Assembly: GCA_965200795.1 (NCBI GenBank)
Contig: CBDAVB010000012.1
Span: 124,001-188,000, forward strand
Direction of reading: 5' to 3'
DNA length: 64,000 nt
From: Parashewanella sp965200795
GTDB taxonomy: Bacteria > Pseudomonadota > Gammaproteobacteria > Enterobacterales > Shewanellaceae
Positions 17,606 through 26,724 of the stretch are shown here, one piece after another. Both the position numbers and the translations under genes were made by a program. The first letter of the stretch is position 1. Each line of letters begins with the position of its first letter. The notes beneath the pieces are model-generated. The model did not search any database. It was not told the origin of the DNA and saw nothing but the letters and a program-made list of their open reading frames with translations.

Positions 17606-18172
17606 ATGTCGGGTAAAAAAGGATTCACACTCATAGAAATTATGGTCACGATTGCCGTTGCCTCAGTTCTGCTTGCTGCCGGCGTACCTTCGCTTAACTC
17701 TTTGTACGAAACGACCAGAGCCGAGCAGGCCGTAAAACAAATTCAAAGTACAATTGACTTCGCGCGTAACCAAGCCATGAGTTATAACCTCATCGTCAGT
17801 CTCTGCCCCGCGTCAAAAAAAGGGTGCGGTAAAAAATGGCAGGCGGGCATGCAAGTATTTGTTCAACGGCGATCCGGCGGTAAGGCAGACGCGGGTAAAT
17901 CCTCTCAGAAAAATAAAAAAGTGGTTTTACGAAATATCGGAGCTTTCAACTCAAAAGACCAGATAAAACTGAAATACAATCAATTGCAATTTTATCCTGA
18001 CGGACGCGTCGCGTTCTTATCGAAAGGTGTCGCTGATAACGAAACCAGCCGTACCCGGCTGGTATATTGCCCGAGCAATCGCGCCAATGAAAATTCTCAG
18101 GCCGTCGAAATCCATTCCGGAGGTTCAACAAACATTATCGAGTCCGGCGTCAACTGCAAATCTGGTGCCTGA
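17606..18172 (+). CDS. FimT/GspH-type minor pseudopilin, second copy
   Basis: A 188-residue pseudopilin, paralogue of the gene at 16996. The leader MSGKKG is cleaved before FTLIEIMVTIAVASVLLAAG, with Glu at mature position 5. The PSLNSLYETTRAEQAVKQI segment and cysteine pair (CPASKKGC) match its neighbour. A lysine/glycine-rich insert (about 90-115) and a longer C-terminus set it apart. A 100-base gap separates the two genes; they may be one transcript. Confidence 0.82.
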   Translation: MSGKKGFTLIEIMVTIAVASVLLAAGVPSLNSLYETTRAEQAVKQIQSTIDFARNQAMSYNLIVSLCPASKKGCGKKWQAGMQVFVQRRSGGKADAGKSSQKNKKVVLRNIGAFNSKDQIKLKYNQLQFYPDGRVAFLSKGVADNETSRTRLVYCPSNRANENSQAVEIHSGGSTNIIESGVNCKSGA

Positions 18173-18227
18173 TATTAATAAACAGTATAATCGCGGCCGT
18201 AAACTTATGCGCTGCGAGGTATTTTTT

Positions 18228-18706
18228 TTGAACCTTTCTTATATTCCTTTAACTGAATACCGCCGTAAATGGATTTTTAACCATCACGACATTCCCGTAA
18301 GTGATGACGATAAAAACGCCATTAACCCTCTCACTGAAAAAAGCGCGATGCTTATCCGGAATAAGTTAATCAGCAATAAAAGTATCCGTCCGGATCTGAT
18401 TTCTAAAGGTGACCGGGCAGCCAGAAGCAACAGCTGGAAAAAAGAGGGGCTTTGGCAGGATGCCTGGGCAGTAACGAACCCCGGCTGCCAGAGCCGATAC
18501 CCGAATCCATTAAGTGGGATGATAATCTTAAGGTGTATTTCCGCTATGAGAAATATCAAGTCATTGAAACTGAATGGCAGGTATTTAAACGCAACTGGAA
18601 ATGCTTTTTATTCTTTGATGACGGCCCGCTATTAGTCTCAGTCAGGGAGAAGCAGGCAATTTGGTTTCATCAAAATGGTGAATTTCAGTTAGGGATAAGA
18701 AGTTAA
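18228..18706 (+). pseudogene. DUF2947 family protein, broken by a one-base deletion
   Basis: The frame from TTG 18228 (behind GCGAGG) reads a DUF2947-like N-terminus (YIPLTEYRRKWIFNHHDIPV...) up to WQDAW. The matching C-terminal part (GSNEPRLPEPIPESIKWDDN to the stop at 18706, including VFKRNWKCFLFFDDG) continues in the next frame. Restoring one G in the GGG run at about 18468-18470 gives a continuous protein of about 159 residues. Either a real frameshift or a homopolymer sequencing error. The family has no known function. Confidence 0.75.
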
Positions 18707-18796
18707 TTAAACTTTAGGACGTTATTAAACTCTGACCGAAAAAGTTAGTCTAAACTCATGTAAGTTCTTAGTTGTTAACACATCAATGAGGTGGTT

Positions 18797-19357
18797 ATGA
18801 AACATCTATCAAAAATACTGTTAATAGTAATGATACTTTTTGGCAATCAAGCTTCCGCTAAAACGCTATCAGGTGTTTCTGTAGCAGAAAAGCTCAATAT
18901 TGAAAATAAGCCGGTGCTGTTAAACGGCAGCGGCGTCAGAAGTAAGTTCTTTTTCGATCTTTATGTCGGTAGTCTGTATCTGTCAAATAAAACCGACGAT
19001 GCCGACAGAGCCATGAATGAGAAATACGCGGCGATCAGACTCAATATAATATCTGAGCTAATCACCAAAAAAAGGATGCAAGAAGCGATTGTTGAAGGGT
19101 TCGAGCATGCGACTCATAACAATCTGAAGCCGATTAAGCCCGAAATCGATCAATTTATGTCGTTATTCGATTCAGGCATTAAAAAAGGCGATCAATTTAC
19201 TTTTATATTACATAAAGGCGTCGGCGTTACAGCCTATAAGAATAAGAAAAAGCTGGCGGAAATTAAAAATGAAGTTTTCAGACACACCTTAATGGCCGTT
19301 TGGCTGGGAGATAAACCCGCGCAAAAGAGTCTTAAAAAGCAGATGCTCGGAAAGTAA
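18797..19357 (+). CDS. Chalcone isomerase-like periplasmic protein
   Basis: A 186-residue secreted protein. A signal peptide ends at NQASA|KTLSG. The mature part matches the chalcone isomerase-like fold found in many gammaproteobacteria: LLNGSGVRSKFFFDLYVGSLYL, a middle helical part and a C-terminal EIKNEVFRHTLMAVWLGDKPAQ. Bacterial members lack a proven isomerase role and may bind fatty acids or similar ligands. I use the ATG at 18797 with GAGG upstream, not the GTG at 18791. Confidence 0.8.
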   Translation: MKHLSKILLIVMILFGNQASAKTLSGVSVAEKLNIENKPVLLNGSGVRSKFFFDLYVGSLYLSNKTDDADRAMNEKYAAIRLNIISELITKKRMQEAIVEGFEHATHNNLKPIKPEIDQFMSLFDSGIKKGDQFTFILHKGVGVTAYKNKKKLAEIKNEVFRHTLMAVWLGDKPAQKSLKKQMLGK

Positions 19358-19442
19358 AAGTAACAGGCATGCGATCAGGCGTGCCTTATTCTCAAACCTT
19401 ATGGGTCTTCAGCTCTTTGAGGTTAACAGCGATTGTTCTACT

Positions 19443-19502
19443 TAACTGTCCCGAAATAACTTCCCGGTTTGTTACCGCTTAACATTGCCGATATCAAGCC
19501 AC
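19443..19502. repeat. Family B repeat, one-ended remnant
   Basis: AACTGTCCCGAAATAACTTC followed by CCGGTTTGTTACCGCTTAACATTGCC matches one end of family B as read from the right of the 9127-9265 copy. The other end is missing. Confidence 0.65.
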
Positions 19503-19579
19503 GAAGAATGAAGGTTCCAGCCGTTTACAAATTAATAATGAGACCAGGAAAGGCACCGTTGCTCGAAGTTGAAGGCAAA

Positions 19580-19617
19580 AATCAAGCCGCCGACGCTTAA
19601 AATTCGGCGGCTTGATT
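19580..19617 (-). terminator. Terminator after the hibernation factor gene
   Basis: Inverted repeat AATCAAGCCGCCGA/TTCGGCGGCTTGATT. On the minus strand the stem is followed by a short T run (GATTTTTGCC), as expected just after the stop at 19632. Confidence 0.75.
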
Positions 19618-19631
19618 GGGCGCCTGTAAGA

Positions 19632-19988
19632 TTAGGTGAGCTCCATTTCCTGGACGGTTTCATAGGCGATTTCAGGACTGGTGCAAGCAGGCTTTTCATG
19701 TCTGCCGGCTTTTAGCTGCCCTTTTCTATGCTTAAGTGCTGCATCAAGTCTTTTCGCCGCTTCGGCTATTGCCGGATACATCACCTCATTTGATCCGGAA
19801 GCCGCAATCGCGGCACCCTCATAATTAGTTCTGAGTTCTACTTCAAATGAATTGTGTTCTTTAGCAATGGTGACATCGAGCGAGATAAGTGATGGAAAAT
19901 GATTGGCGATTTTTGCAAATTTTTCGTCGACGTGTTGTTTTACGTTGTCAGTGACATCAACGTGATGACCAGATAAATTTATTTTCAT
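19632..19988 (-). CDS. raiA: Ribosome hibernation factor (RaiA/HPF, short form)
   Basis: A 118-residue short HPF/RaiA protein that binds the 30S decoding region and idles ribosomes in stationary phase. It has the N-terminal beta-alpha fold (MKINLSGHHVDVTDNVKQHV), the HNSFEVEL strand, the EVMYPAIAEAAKRLDAAL helix and a basic KHRKGQLK segment. Its length and acidic tail (ETVQEMEL) fit RaiA/YfiA better than the shorter Hpf, but this split is tentative. The ATG is preceded by AAAAGGAAAAT. It is a single gene with its own terminator. Confidence 0.85.
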   Translation of the reverse strand: MKINLSGHHVDVTDNVKQHVDEKFAKIANHFPSLISLDVTIAKEHNSFEVELRTNYEGAAIAASGSNEVMYPAIAEAAKRLDAALKHRKGQLKAGRHEKPACTSPEIAYETVQEMELT

Positions 19989-20267
19989 AGATTTTCCTTT
20001 TCAAAGAATTATTTATACCGCCGATAAAAAAGCTAACGCTTTCAATAACAAACGGCTTATGGCAAATAACGCAACGGTTTAATGTCATAAGGCATTTGAA
20101 CGGCACGAAAGGGCTTTATATCACTACCAAATAGTTTAAGTCGTGATCTTGATCACTAGTTCGCTTCTAAAAAACCGTCAGCGGAACCAACCGCCTGCCG
20201 CCCGCAAAGCGGGGTAATCCGTAATTAGAGCGTCATGATGAGCAAAAAACAACATATTCGATTATCC
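19989..20267. other. Intergenic DNA upstream of the hibernation factor
   Basis: Should contain the raiA promoter. No clear motif, RNA or reading frame was recognised. Confidence 0.3.
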
Positions 20268-20455
20268 TAAAAAGCAGCCGGACGCATAAAGACCCGATAA
20301 CTTTATCATATTTAATCACAAAGCCGTTAGCGACTTCACTAATCCGGTGAATGCCTGACGCTCATAAACCGGCTAAAATTACCGCTGGCGTCGTTACGAA
20401 TAACAGCGGGCGGACAACAACTAACCGTCATTCAAGCCTTGCTGCCGGCAAACGG
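20268..20455 (+). repeat. Family C repeat, copy 1
   Basis: From AAAAGCAGCCGGACG to CAAGCCTTGCTGCCGGCA. It shares AATCCGGTGAATGCCTGACG and CTCATAAACCGGCT with the complement of the copy at 63497-63650, and the same order of blocks with the more diverged copy at 33888-34040. Non-coding, between the divergent raiA and OsmC genes. Confidence 0.75.
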
Positions 20456-20602
20456 ATTAACGACAGTTTTTATGCCGGTAACTTTATCCGCGCTTAAGAA
20501 CACCACCAAATACTTTTTCTAGGACTATTATAATCAAACATCCTTATTATTTTTTTATTATGTTATACATTCATTTTATTAATTAATGCAACAGGTAATC
20601 GA

Positions 20603-21040
20603 ATGAGTTTCCATACATACATCGAGTGGACGAGACAAGTTAAAGAAGACGGTGAGTTTTGCCGGGATCACGTCATCACTTTTGGTAGCGGTCAAAAAGT
20701 TAATGCGTCTTCAGCGCCGGAATACAAAGGCAATGGTAATTTTGTAAATCCGGAGGAAAGCTTACTGGCGGCTCTGTCTTCTTGCCACATGCTGACATTT
20801 TTAGCGATCGCTCATTTAAAGCGGTTACCTGTAGCCAGCTACCGGGACAACGCCACAGCGACATTAGGCAAATCAGAAAATGGAAAACAGGCGGTTACTG
20901 AAATAGCGCTGTCTCCGAAGATAGAGTTTGCTGAAGGCATTGAGGTGGACGGGGAAACCATTAAAAAAATGCATGATAAAGCGCACGCCAACTGCTTTAT
21001 CGCCAATAGCCTGAGTTGCAGAGTAACGATTCACAGTTAA
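20603..21040 (+). CDS. OsmC/Ohr-family peroxide-detoxifying protein
   Basis: A 145-residue OsmC-fold protein. The two redox cysteines are Cys61 (in AALSSCHMLTF) and Cys131 (in AHANCFIANS); family members reduce organic hydroperoxides with these as thiol catalysts. Sequence details (PEESLLAALSSCH) point to the OsmC-like (YhfA/SAV) group rather than Ohr itself. The ATG follows CAGGTAATCGA, a modest ribosome site. It is a single gene, with a family B/A repeat complex directly downstream. Confidence 0.82.
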   Translation: MSFHTYIEWTRQVKEDGEFCRDHVITFGSGQKVNASSAPEYKGNGNFVNPEESLLAALSSCHMLTFLAIAHLKRLPVASYRDNATATLGKSENGKQAVTEIALSPKIEFAEGIEVDGETIKKMHDKAHANCFIANSLSCRVTIHS

Positions 21041-21048
21041 CCGTAACC

Positions 21049-21367
21049 AGGACTGTCCCGAAATCACCTGCCGATATTAAGGCGCGATTATTGAGGTTTA
21101 GTCACTCACGAAGTAACGCCGGTTTTGTATGTCGGTAATAACGACACCATTTCTCCGCCTTGTGAGTACCTGACTATAAGTTTTTCGATATTTTCGGCGT
21201 TCAGGTTAAGTGTTCTGCAAGGCGCTCTTGCGCGGTAATACGGGCAGTCTTTCACGTCGCGGAGCGCTTGAGACGGGCGTCACAAAAGTGAAGAAACTTA
21301 TCGTCAGCTACTTATAAGCCGAAAATAAACGCCAGCAAAACAGCGTGGTTATTACGGGACAGTTCCT
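21049..21367. repeat. Family B element interrupted by a family A MITE
   Basis: Outer ends AGGACTGTCCCGAAAT and the complement AGGAACTGTCCCGTAAT bound a family B copy. It is split into 21049-21162 and 21315-21367 by family A copy 5. Joining the halves restores CCTTGTATAAGCC, which is exactly the uninterrupted sequence in the complete B copy near 9178 (complement). Confidence 0.85.
21165..21312. repeat. Family A MITE, copy 5 (nested in family B)
   Basis: 148 bp from AGTACCTGACTATAAG to CTTATCGTCAGCTACT. Left flank TG, right flank TA, against a single TA in the empty site: a 2-base TA target duplication with one base since changed. The right end (GTCAGCTACT) is closer to the family D end than to the standard A end. 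Confidence 0.88.
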
Positions 21368-21375
21368 GCTCAGAT

Positions 21376-21411
21376 GAGAACCGAAGGCAGTTACTGACCC
21401 CCGGTTCTCAA
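21376..21411 (-). terminator. Hairpin after the tricorn-like gene
   Basis: TGAGAACCG ... CGGTTCTCA forms a stem with a loop of about 17 bases just after the stop at 21429 (minus strand). No strong T tract is seen, so it is a possible terminator only. Confidence 0.45.
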
Positions 21412-21428
21412 TCAGCGGTATTATTCGG

Positions 21429-24400
21429 CTATAAAATATCCTCAGCCTCACCTTTAGGCGGCATCGGCAGCGCTTTAAGCGGCTTAACGGGATCTTTCGC
21501 AAGCTCAGTTCGCAAATATTCAATCGCTTTGCTGAGCTGCGCATCATCACCGTTGAAGGTTGCTACCGGCAGATTATCAACTTTGATATCGGGTTTTACA
21601 CCATAACCTTCTACAATCCAGCGGCCGTCCATCGCATATTGCGGATATTCCGCGACTCTCGCCATACCGTTGTCAGACAGGCGGTTGCGTCCGGATAACC
21701 AGACACCGGCGCCGGCGGTTCGATTTCCGATCACAGGCGCCAGTTTGAGCGCCCGGATACCGGCGGTGAAGGTTTCACCGTCAGAATAAGTAAGCTGATC
21801 AGCCAGCACCGCCAACTTGCCTCTGAAGGTTTGCTGCATATTGGTGTTGGCGTCACCATGCGTCGGCTGCCAGAATGCCCACGCTTTTCGCAATAGCTTC
21901 TCTATGATCCAGCTATCAATATTACCGCCGCGGTTTCGGCGCACATCAATAATCAGCCCGTCTTTGTTATAGTCGGCGTAAAATTCTCTGACAAAGTTCG
22001 CCATGTCGTCTCCGCCCATAGCATACAGGTGCAGATAGCCGACTTTATCGTCCGTGGCCTCGGCTACTTTGTCAGAGTTAGACTCAGCCCAATCCTGATA
22101 GCGCATTTTAGAATTAACACCGGCGCTGACCGGCTTAACAATGGTTTTCACCTCCCGCTTACCACGTCTTAAGGTTAACAGTACCTGTCTGCCTTTCTGA
22201 TTACGCAAAAGCCGGGTCACATCTGCCAGGTTGTTCACCGGCGACTGGTTAATCGAAACGATAAGGTCGCCCTGACGAGCGTCGACGCCCTGGCGGCGTA
22301 ACGGTGAGGCCGTTTCAGGCAGTTCCGGATCGCTGTCATAGATATCAAAAATCACAACGCCATTCCTGGTTTGCTTTAACCCCGCTCCTAAACCCGCGGC
22401 TTCAGACTTTTCAGCGTTGGCCGTTAAGTCACCGCCACGAACTTGAGAATGCAGTGAGTTAAGCTCAGCCATCATTTGCTTAAACACATCATTAAGCTCA
22501 GCCCGGTCTGTAACCCTGTCCACCAGCTTTTGATATTTTTGTCTGGCTTTGACCCAGTCAACACCGCGCATGTTTTTATCAAAAAACTGATCGCGGTGCA
22601 TCAGCCACGCGTCGTTAAAAATCTGCTGCCACTCATCTTTCGGATCAACCGCAAAGCTCCAGTTCGCTACCTGAACGGTATTCTTACTGAGATCCCGGGG
22701 CATTTTGGTAACAGTATCAACAATCAACAGCGCATTATCAGCATTTTGCACGATTAACTTTTTGCGATCTGACGAAACACCGTAGCCTTTTATTCCTTTA
22801 GCGACCGTATTCACTTCCGGCTTACTGTCTCCAAACGACACGAACTTAAGCTCATCGCCCTGTCTGAAATAGATGCCTGTATCAGTAACATTCAAATCAC
22901 TGTATTCACCGGCTTTTACCGGCACCTGCCAAAGACGTTGTGACATATCGGACCAAGTCACTTTAGCCTTTTCATTATCATTAGCCGTGACTGTAAGTTC
23001 CGTTCTTTCCGCGAACGGGAACTGAGCTTTTTTATCTAACGCTATACCGTAAATTAACGTACGGTCATTAAATTGCGCGCCGAGATTACGGTCACCCCAC
23101 GGCGAACCGTTAGCGAGCCTGAATGAACGGTCAGACAGGAAGTACAACCAGCGGCCGTCAGAGCTGAAGCCCGGGGAGTATGACTCATATTTATCCGTAG
23201 TCAGTGCAACTTGTTTGTTATTCGCTAACGAATATAACACCACCTGCGATCTCAGTTTGCCGGTTTCAGACATGGTGATCGCGAGGTACTTGTCATCCGC
23301 CGACCAGCGAATATCCGCATAAGGGCCTAAGCCTTGTCCGTCAGTGATGATCTTTTTGTTTTTCGAGGTCTTAGTATCAAACAACCATAAATTGCCGTCA
23401 TAATCGTCATTAGCCAGATAACGACCATTGTGTGACTGAACCAGACTCATTCTCTGGGTTTTACCGTCAAACGTCATTTGCTTGCTTTTACGACTGCCGT
23501 CAGCGGCAAAACGCCAGATTTCCTGCTCTCCCGACGCGTCGGAGATCGCGTAAACCCATCGGCCGTCTTTACTTAACACGCCGTTACGACTGCGGCTGTG
23601 ATCCGGTGAGGTCACATTGATGATTCGGCGCTGATCGGTCGTCGCGATACCGATATGACCGCGAGCCGTAATCACCGCTTTATCGCCGTCACCGGCAAGG
23701 TTTACGGCGGTCATGTAATTCAGCGGCTGCTTTATCCATTTTTCACGTTGACGCGGTGAGTCAGAAATCAGATTGATATCCACAACCTCCGCTTCGCCGG
23801 ATTTAATATCAAATAAAACGATATCAGCGCCGTGCTGATAAACGACCCTGCCTTTATCTAAACTCGCCGCTCGAACCGGGAAATCCCGGTAATGCGTGTG
23901 CTGCTTTACCCCCTCTCCTTCGGCGGACATTGACCAGAGGTTGTCCGTGCCGTCTTTGTCGCTGATAAAATACACACGATTATTCCAGTACATAGGCTGT
24001 CTTACAGAGCCTTGTTCCGGCTGAGTGAGCTTTTGGGCTTCTTCGTCGCTGCCGATTTGATAACGCCAGATCTCACCGGCAGCGCCGCCGCGATAAACCC
24101 GGGTGTTGTCACCGGTGGTTTGCAAACCAAAACGAGTGAAGTAAACGTACTCACCTGTTTCATCTACGCTGCCCTCGACCGCATCGGCTAACGGCAAGTC
24201 CCGTGTCATCAGGGTATTCGGATCAACTAAACGTAATACCCAAAAGTTAGACGGCCCGCTGGCATTATCGGTCGAATATAAAATCTGCCCTTTTACTGTC
24301 CAGCCTTGCAGACGAACGCGGCTGTTCTCAAAGGTAACTCGTTTTGCCGCACCGCCTTCTACAGGCATAACATACACTTCCTGTGCCCCGTCGTAATCGG

Positions 24401-24659
24401 CGAGATACGCCACCCGCTTTCCGTCTTTTGAAATGGAGGCGTCAATTTCCTCTGACGCGATACTGGTCAAGCGGCTTGCCGTATGCCGTGACAGTTTTTG
24501 AGTCCACAAATCCCCTTCCGCCGTAAAAATTAATCGGTTGTCGTGTAAAGTTGGCGAGCGGTAATAACCGTGGTGGTTATGATCAGCGGCCAGGGCGGAT
24601 AAACTGCCGGTGGCGGCAAGCGTCATTAAAACGCCTGCCATGCGAGAGGTTAATTTCAT
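21429..24659 (-). CDS. Secreted tricorn-like S41 peptidase
   Basis: A 1076-residue tricorn-type serine peptidase. A signal peptide ends near LSALAA|DHNHHG. Residues about 30-650 hold WD40/TolB-like beta-propeller blades (for example GKRVAYLADYDG, GRWLYFLSDRS). Then come a helical region, a PDZ domain (GVDARQGDLIVSINQSPVNN) and the C-terminal S41 protease core (LIIDVRRNRGGNIDSW, and QLTYSDGETFTAG with the probable nucleophile Ser). Archaeal tricorn trims proteasome peptides; secreted bacterial homologues probably degrade external peptides. The ATG has GGGAGTCGC upstream. The M61 peptidase gene precedes it, probably as a separate unit. Confidence 0.9.
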   Translation of the reverse strand: MKLTSRMAGVLMTLAATGSLSALAADHNHHGYYRSPTLHDNRLIFTAEGDLWTQKLSRHTASRLTSIASEEIDASISKDGKRVAYLADYDGAQEVYVMPVEGGAAKRVTFENSRVRLQGWTVKGQILYSTDNASGPSNFWVLRLVDPNTLMTRDLPLADAVEGSVDETGEYVYFTRFGLQTTGDNTRVYRGGAAGEIWRYQIGSDEEAQKLTQPEQGSVRQPMYWNNRVYFISDKDGTDNLWSMSAEGEGVKQHTHYRDFPVRAASLDKGRVVYQHGADIVLFDIKSGEAEVVDINLISDSPRQREKWIKQPLNYMTAVNLAGDGDKAVITARGHIGIATTDQRRIINVTSPDHSRSRNGVLSKDGRWVYAISDASGEQEIWRFAADGSRKSKQMTFDGKTQRMSLVQSHNGRYLANDDYDGNLWLFDTKTSKNKKIITDGQGLGPYADIRWSADDKYLAITMSETGKLRSQVVLYSLANNKQVALTTDKYESYSPGFSSDGRWLYFLSDRSFRLANGSPWGDRNLGAQFNDRTLIYGIALDKKAQFPFAERTELTVTANDNEKAKVTWSDMSQRLWQVPVKAGEYSDLNVTDTGIYFRQGDELKFVSFGDSKPEVNTVAKGIKGYGVSSDRKKLIVQNADNALLIVDTVTKMPRDLSKNTVQVANWSFAVDPKDEWQQIFNDAWLMHRDQFFDKNMRGVDWVKARQKYQKLVDRVTDRAELNDVFKQMMAELNSLHSQVRGGDLTANAEKSEAAGLGAGLKQTRNGVVIFDIYDSDPELPETASPLRRQGVDARQGDLIVSINQSPVNNLADVTRLLRNQKGRQVLLTLRRGKREVKTIVKPVSAGVNSKMRYQDWAESNSDKVAEATDDKVGYLHLYAMGGDDMANFVREFYADYNKDGLIIDVRRNRGGNIDSWIIEKLLRKAWAFWQPTHGDANTNMQQTFRGKLAVLADQLTYSDGETFTAGIRALKLAPVIGNRTAGAGVWLSGRNRLSDNGMARVAEYPQYAMDGRWIVEGYGVKPDIKVDNLPVATFNGDDAQLSKAIEYLRTELAKDPVKPLKALPMPPKGEAEDIL

Positions 24660-24801
24660 TGTGCGACTCCCTGTATTTAGTGATTCTCGGAAAGTACCAA
24701 ATTATCGCGGAAGTTTCAGGCGGAAATTTTAAGAAAATGTGTTTGTGTTTGCTTTAAGCCGCTTCGATATTTGATATCTTCCGCGTTTCGCGGATCAAAT
24801 C

Positions 24802-24846
24802 AGTATCTGACTATAAGTTTTTCGATATTTTCGGCGTTCAGGTTAA
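24802..24846. repeat. Family A MITE, solitary left end (copy 6)
   Basis: AGTATCTGACTATAAG, then TTTTTCGATATTTTCGGCG and TTCAGGTTAA match the first 45 bases of family A. The rest is missing, replaced by unrelated sequence before the terminator. Confidence 0.75.
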
Positions 24847-24873
24847 ATATGAATATCGTAAACACACACCGAA

Positions 24874-24895
24874 AAAGCCCGGATATCCGGGCTTT
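24874..24895 (-). terminator. Terminator between M61 and tricorn genes
   Basis: Perfect stem AAAGCCCGGATATCCGGGCTTT just after the M61 stop. On the minus strand it runs into TTTTTC. It separates the M61 and tricorn-like transcripts. Confidence 0.8.
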
Positions 24896-24921
24896 CAAAA
24901 TCAATGAACTCCCGGGCAAAA

Positions 24922-26724
24922 TTATTTAATGAACTTGCCGCTTTCATCAAACGGCCAGTCGATACCCAGCCACTTTTTCAGAAATGCTTTTTGCTCTTCG
25001 CTCGGCTTATCAACAGCCTGAACTGAATATTTGCCCTCAGGCTTTTCGGCCAGTTTAACGTTAACGGTGTTAAGCCGGTCATCCTGGAATAAGGTCACCG
25101 CAACCACATCGCCGGCTTTAAAATCATCAAGGCGTTTCTGGAAACCTTTCGCCGTGACTTTTAAACCGCCGACGGCAATCAATTGATCGCCGGCGCCGAT
25201 ACCCGCTTGCCACGCCGGGCTGTCTTTCCGCACCCGGCTCAAAGTTAGACCGTCAGCTCCGCCATCCAGCCTGATACCGCTATAAACCCGTGTTTTATCC
25301 CCGCGATTGAGTTTCAGTCCGGCGTGTTTTAATAACGAGTCAAAATCCAACGCTGACGGTGAGTCAATGTGTGATTTCCACCAGGCGTCATATGATTCTC
25401 CGGTCAGCTTTTGCGCGATGGCCTTTACATCCTCGGACGTGTAACCTTTCGGCACTTTATGGTTACGGTACAATTCACGATGAACGTCACGGTAGCTGTG
25501 TTTCAGGCCGCTTTGAGTCATAATGGAATGATCTAACGCCATTGACGCCATGTAACCCTCAGAATAAATATTGACACTGAAGTTACGGGCGTAATCACCG
25601 CCTGTACCCGCCCACGCGCCTAAACTGGTATCCGCCGCGGATTGCGTTTCTTTACCCGGCTTGTTTTCATTCGCCTGAATACGCCCGGATAAATCAGCGA
25701 AAAACTCTTTTGGTGTCATTACCCCGCCGCTCAGCAGCAATTGATTCTGGAAGTAGCTGGTTGAACCTTCAGCCAACCAAAGCAAAGGCGTGACCACTTC
25801 TTTTTGATAGTCGTAAGTCGCTATCCGAGCCGGACGATAAGCTTTTACGTTCCAGGTGTGAATAAATTCATGGGAAGCGGTACTGATAAAACGCAAATAA
25901 TCTTTACGCTCCCGGAACATAAAACGCGGTAACTGAATAATCGTCGAATTTAAATGTTCCGTCGCCCCGCGGGCGCCGCCGGTCGCGTGAACCATGTAAA
26001 CGAAACGCTTAAACGGATAATCATCCCACAGACGGTCAGCCTGGCCGCTGATTTTCTTAAGATCGGTAACGATCCGGTCAGCGTCATAGTTACCCTCTCC
26101 CCAAATCACCAGCTCGTAATCACGGCCGTCGGCAGAGAAGGTTCTGTGTTTATTGATCCCGGTTTCAATCGGAGAGTCCACAAGCACGTCATAATTCGGC
26201 GCGACAAAGCTGTGTTTATCCGGGCCGTAATCCATTCCCGAAAAACTGCGCCAGCCTTCAGGTACTTCAAGTTCAACTTTTACGTCTTCATTTCTGAATT
26301 CAGGGCTGTACATGAATACCGCGCTCGCGTCCAGATAAGCGTGTGTGGCGCTTATATGACGGGTACGGGAACCTAATTGATTGGCGTAAAGCTGATAATT
26401 AACGGTAACCTGAGTCGGTTCAGAAAGCTTAACCCGCCATTCACCGGTTTCGGTTCGCTGCCAGGGGAGCTCGTTACCTTCCGCGTCCGTCGCCGCGAAC
26501 TTACGAATACCGTCAGACAAAGGCAGAACGGTGTACTTGCCGGTACGCCAGATCGGTAAATTCACAGTCAGCGTATTCGAATCCGTTTCCGGGAATACAA
26601 CTTCCACGTTCGCCAGATGATGCCCCGGAGACCCGGTGAGATCAATTCTGTAGTTAACATCAGCCGATGCCGATGCAGAAAAAAGTGTCGCTGTAGTCAG
26701 CAAGGCAAGATAATCCGTTTTCAC
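24922..26724 (-). CDS. M61-family glycyl aminopeptidase with PDZ domain
   Basis: A 600-residue secreted metallopeptidase of family M61, which removes N-terminal Gly/Ala. I use the GTG at 26724 because AAAGGAAATGC precedes it and it gives a clean signal peptide (MKTDYLALLTTATLFSASASA|DV); the frame from 26775 has extra polar residues first. The zinc site is HEFIHTW with the downstream Glu in WLAEGSTSYF. A C-terminal PDZ domain (WQAGIGAGDQLIAVGGLKV) follows. It probably works with the adjacent tricorn-like peptidase on imported or external peptides. It ends at its own terminator. Confidence 0.9.
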   Translation of the reverse strand: MKTDYLALLTTATLFSASASADVNYRIDLTGSPGHHLANVEVVFPETDSNTLTVNLPIWRTGKYTVLPLSDGIRKFAATDAEGNELPWQRTETGEWRVKLSEPTQVTVNYQLYANQLGSRTRHISATHAYLDASAVFMYSPEFRNEDVKVELEVPEGWRSFSGMDYGPDKHSFVAPNYDVLVDSPIETGINKHRTFSADGRDYELVIWGEGNYDADRIVTDLKKISGQADRLWDDYPFKRFVYMVHATGGARGATEHLNSTIIQLPRFMFRERKDYLRFISTASHEFIHTWNVKAYRPARIATYDYQKEVVTPLLWLAEGSTSYFQNQLLLSGGVMTPKEFFADLSGRIQANENKPGKETQSAADTSLGAWAGTGGDYARNFSVNIYSEGYMASMALDHSIMTQSGLKHSYRDVHRELYRNHKVPKGYTSEDVKAIAQKLTGESYDAWWKSHIDSPSALDFDSLLKHAGLKLNRGDKTRVYSGIRLDGGADGLTLSRVRKDSPAWQAGIGAGDQLIAVGGLKVTAKGFQKRLDDFKAGDVVAVTLFQDDRLNTVNVKLAEKPEGKYSVQAVDKPSEEQKAFLKKWLGIDWPFDESGKFIK

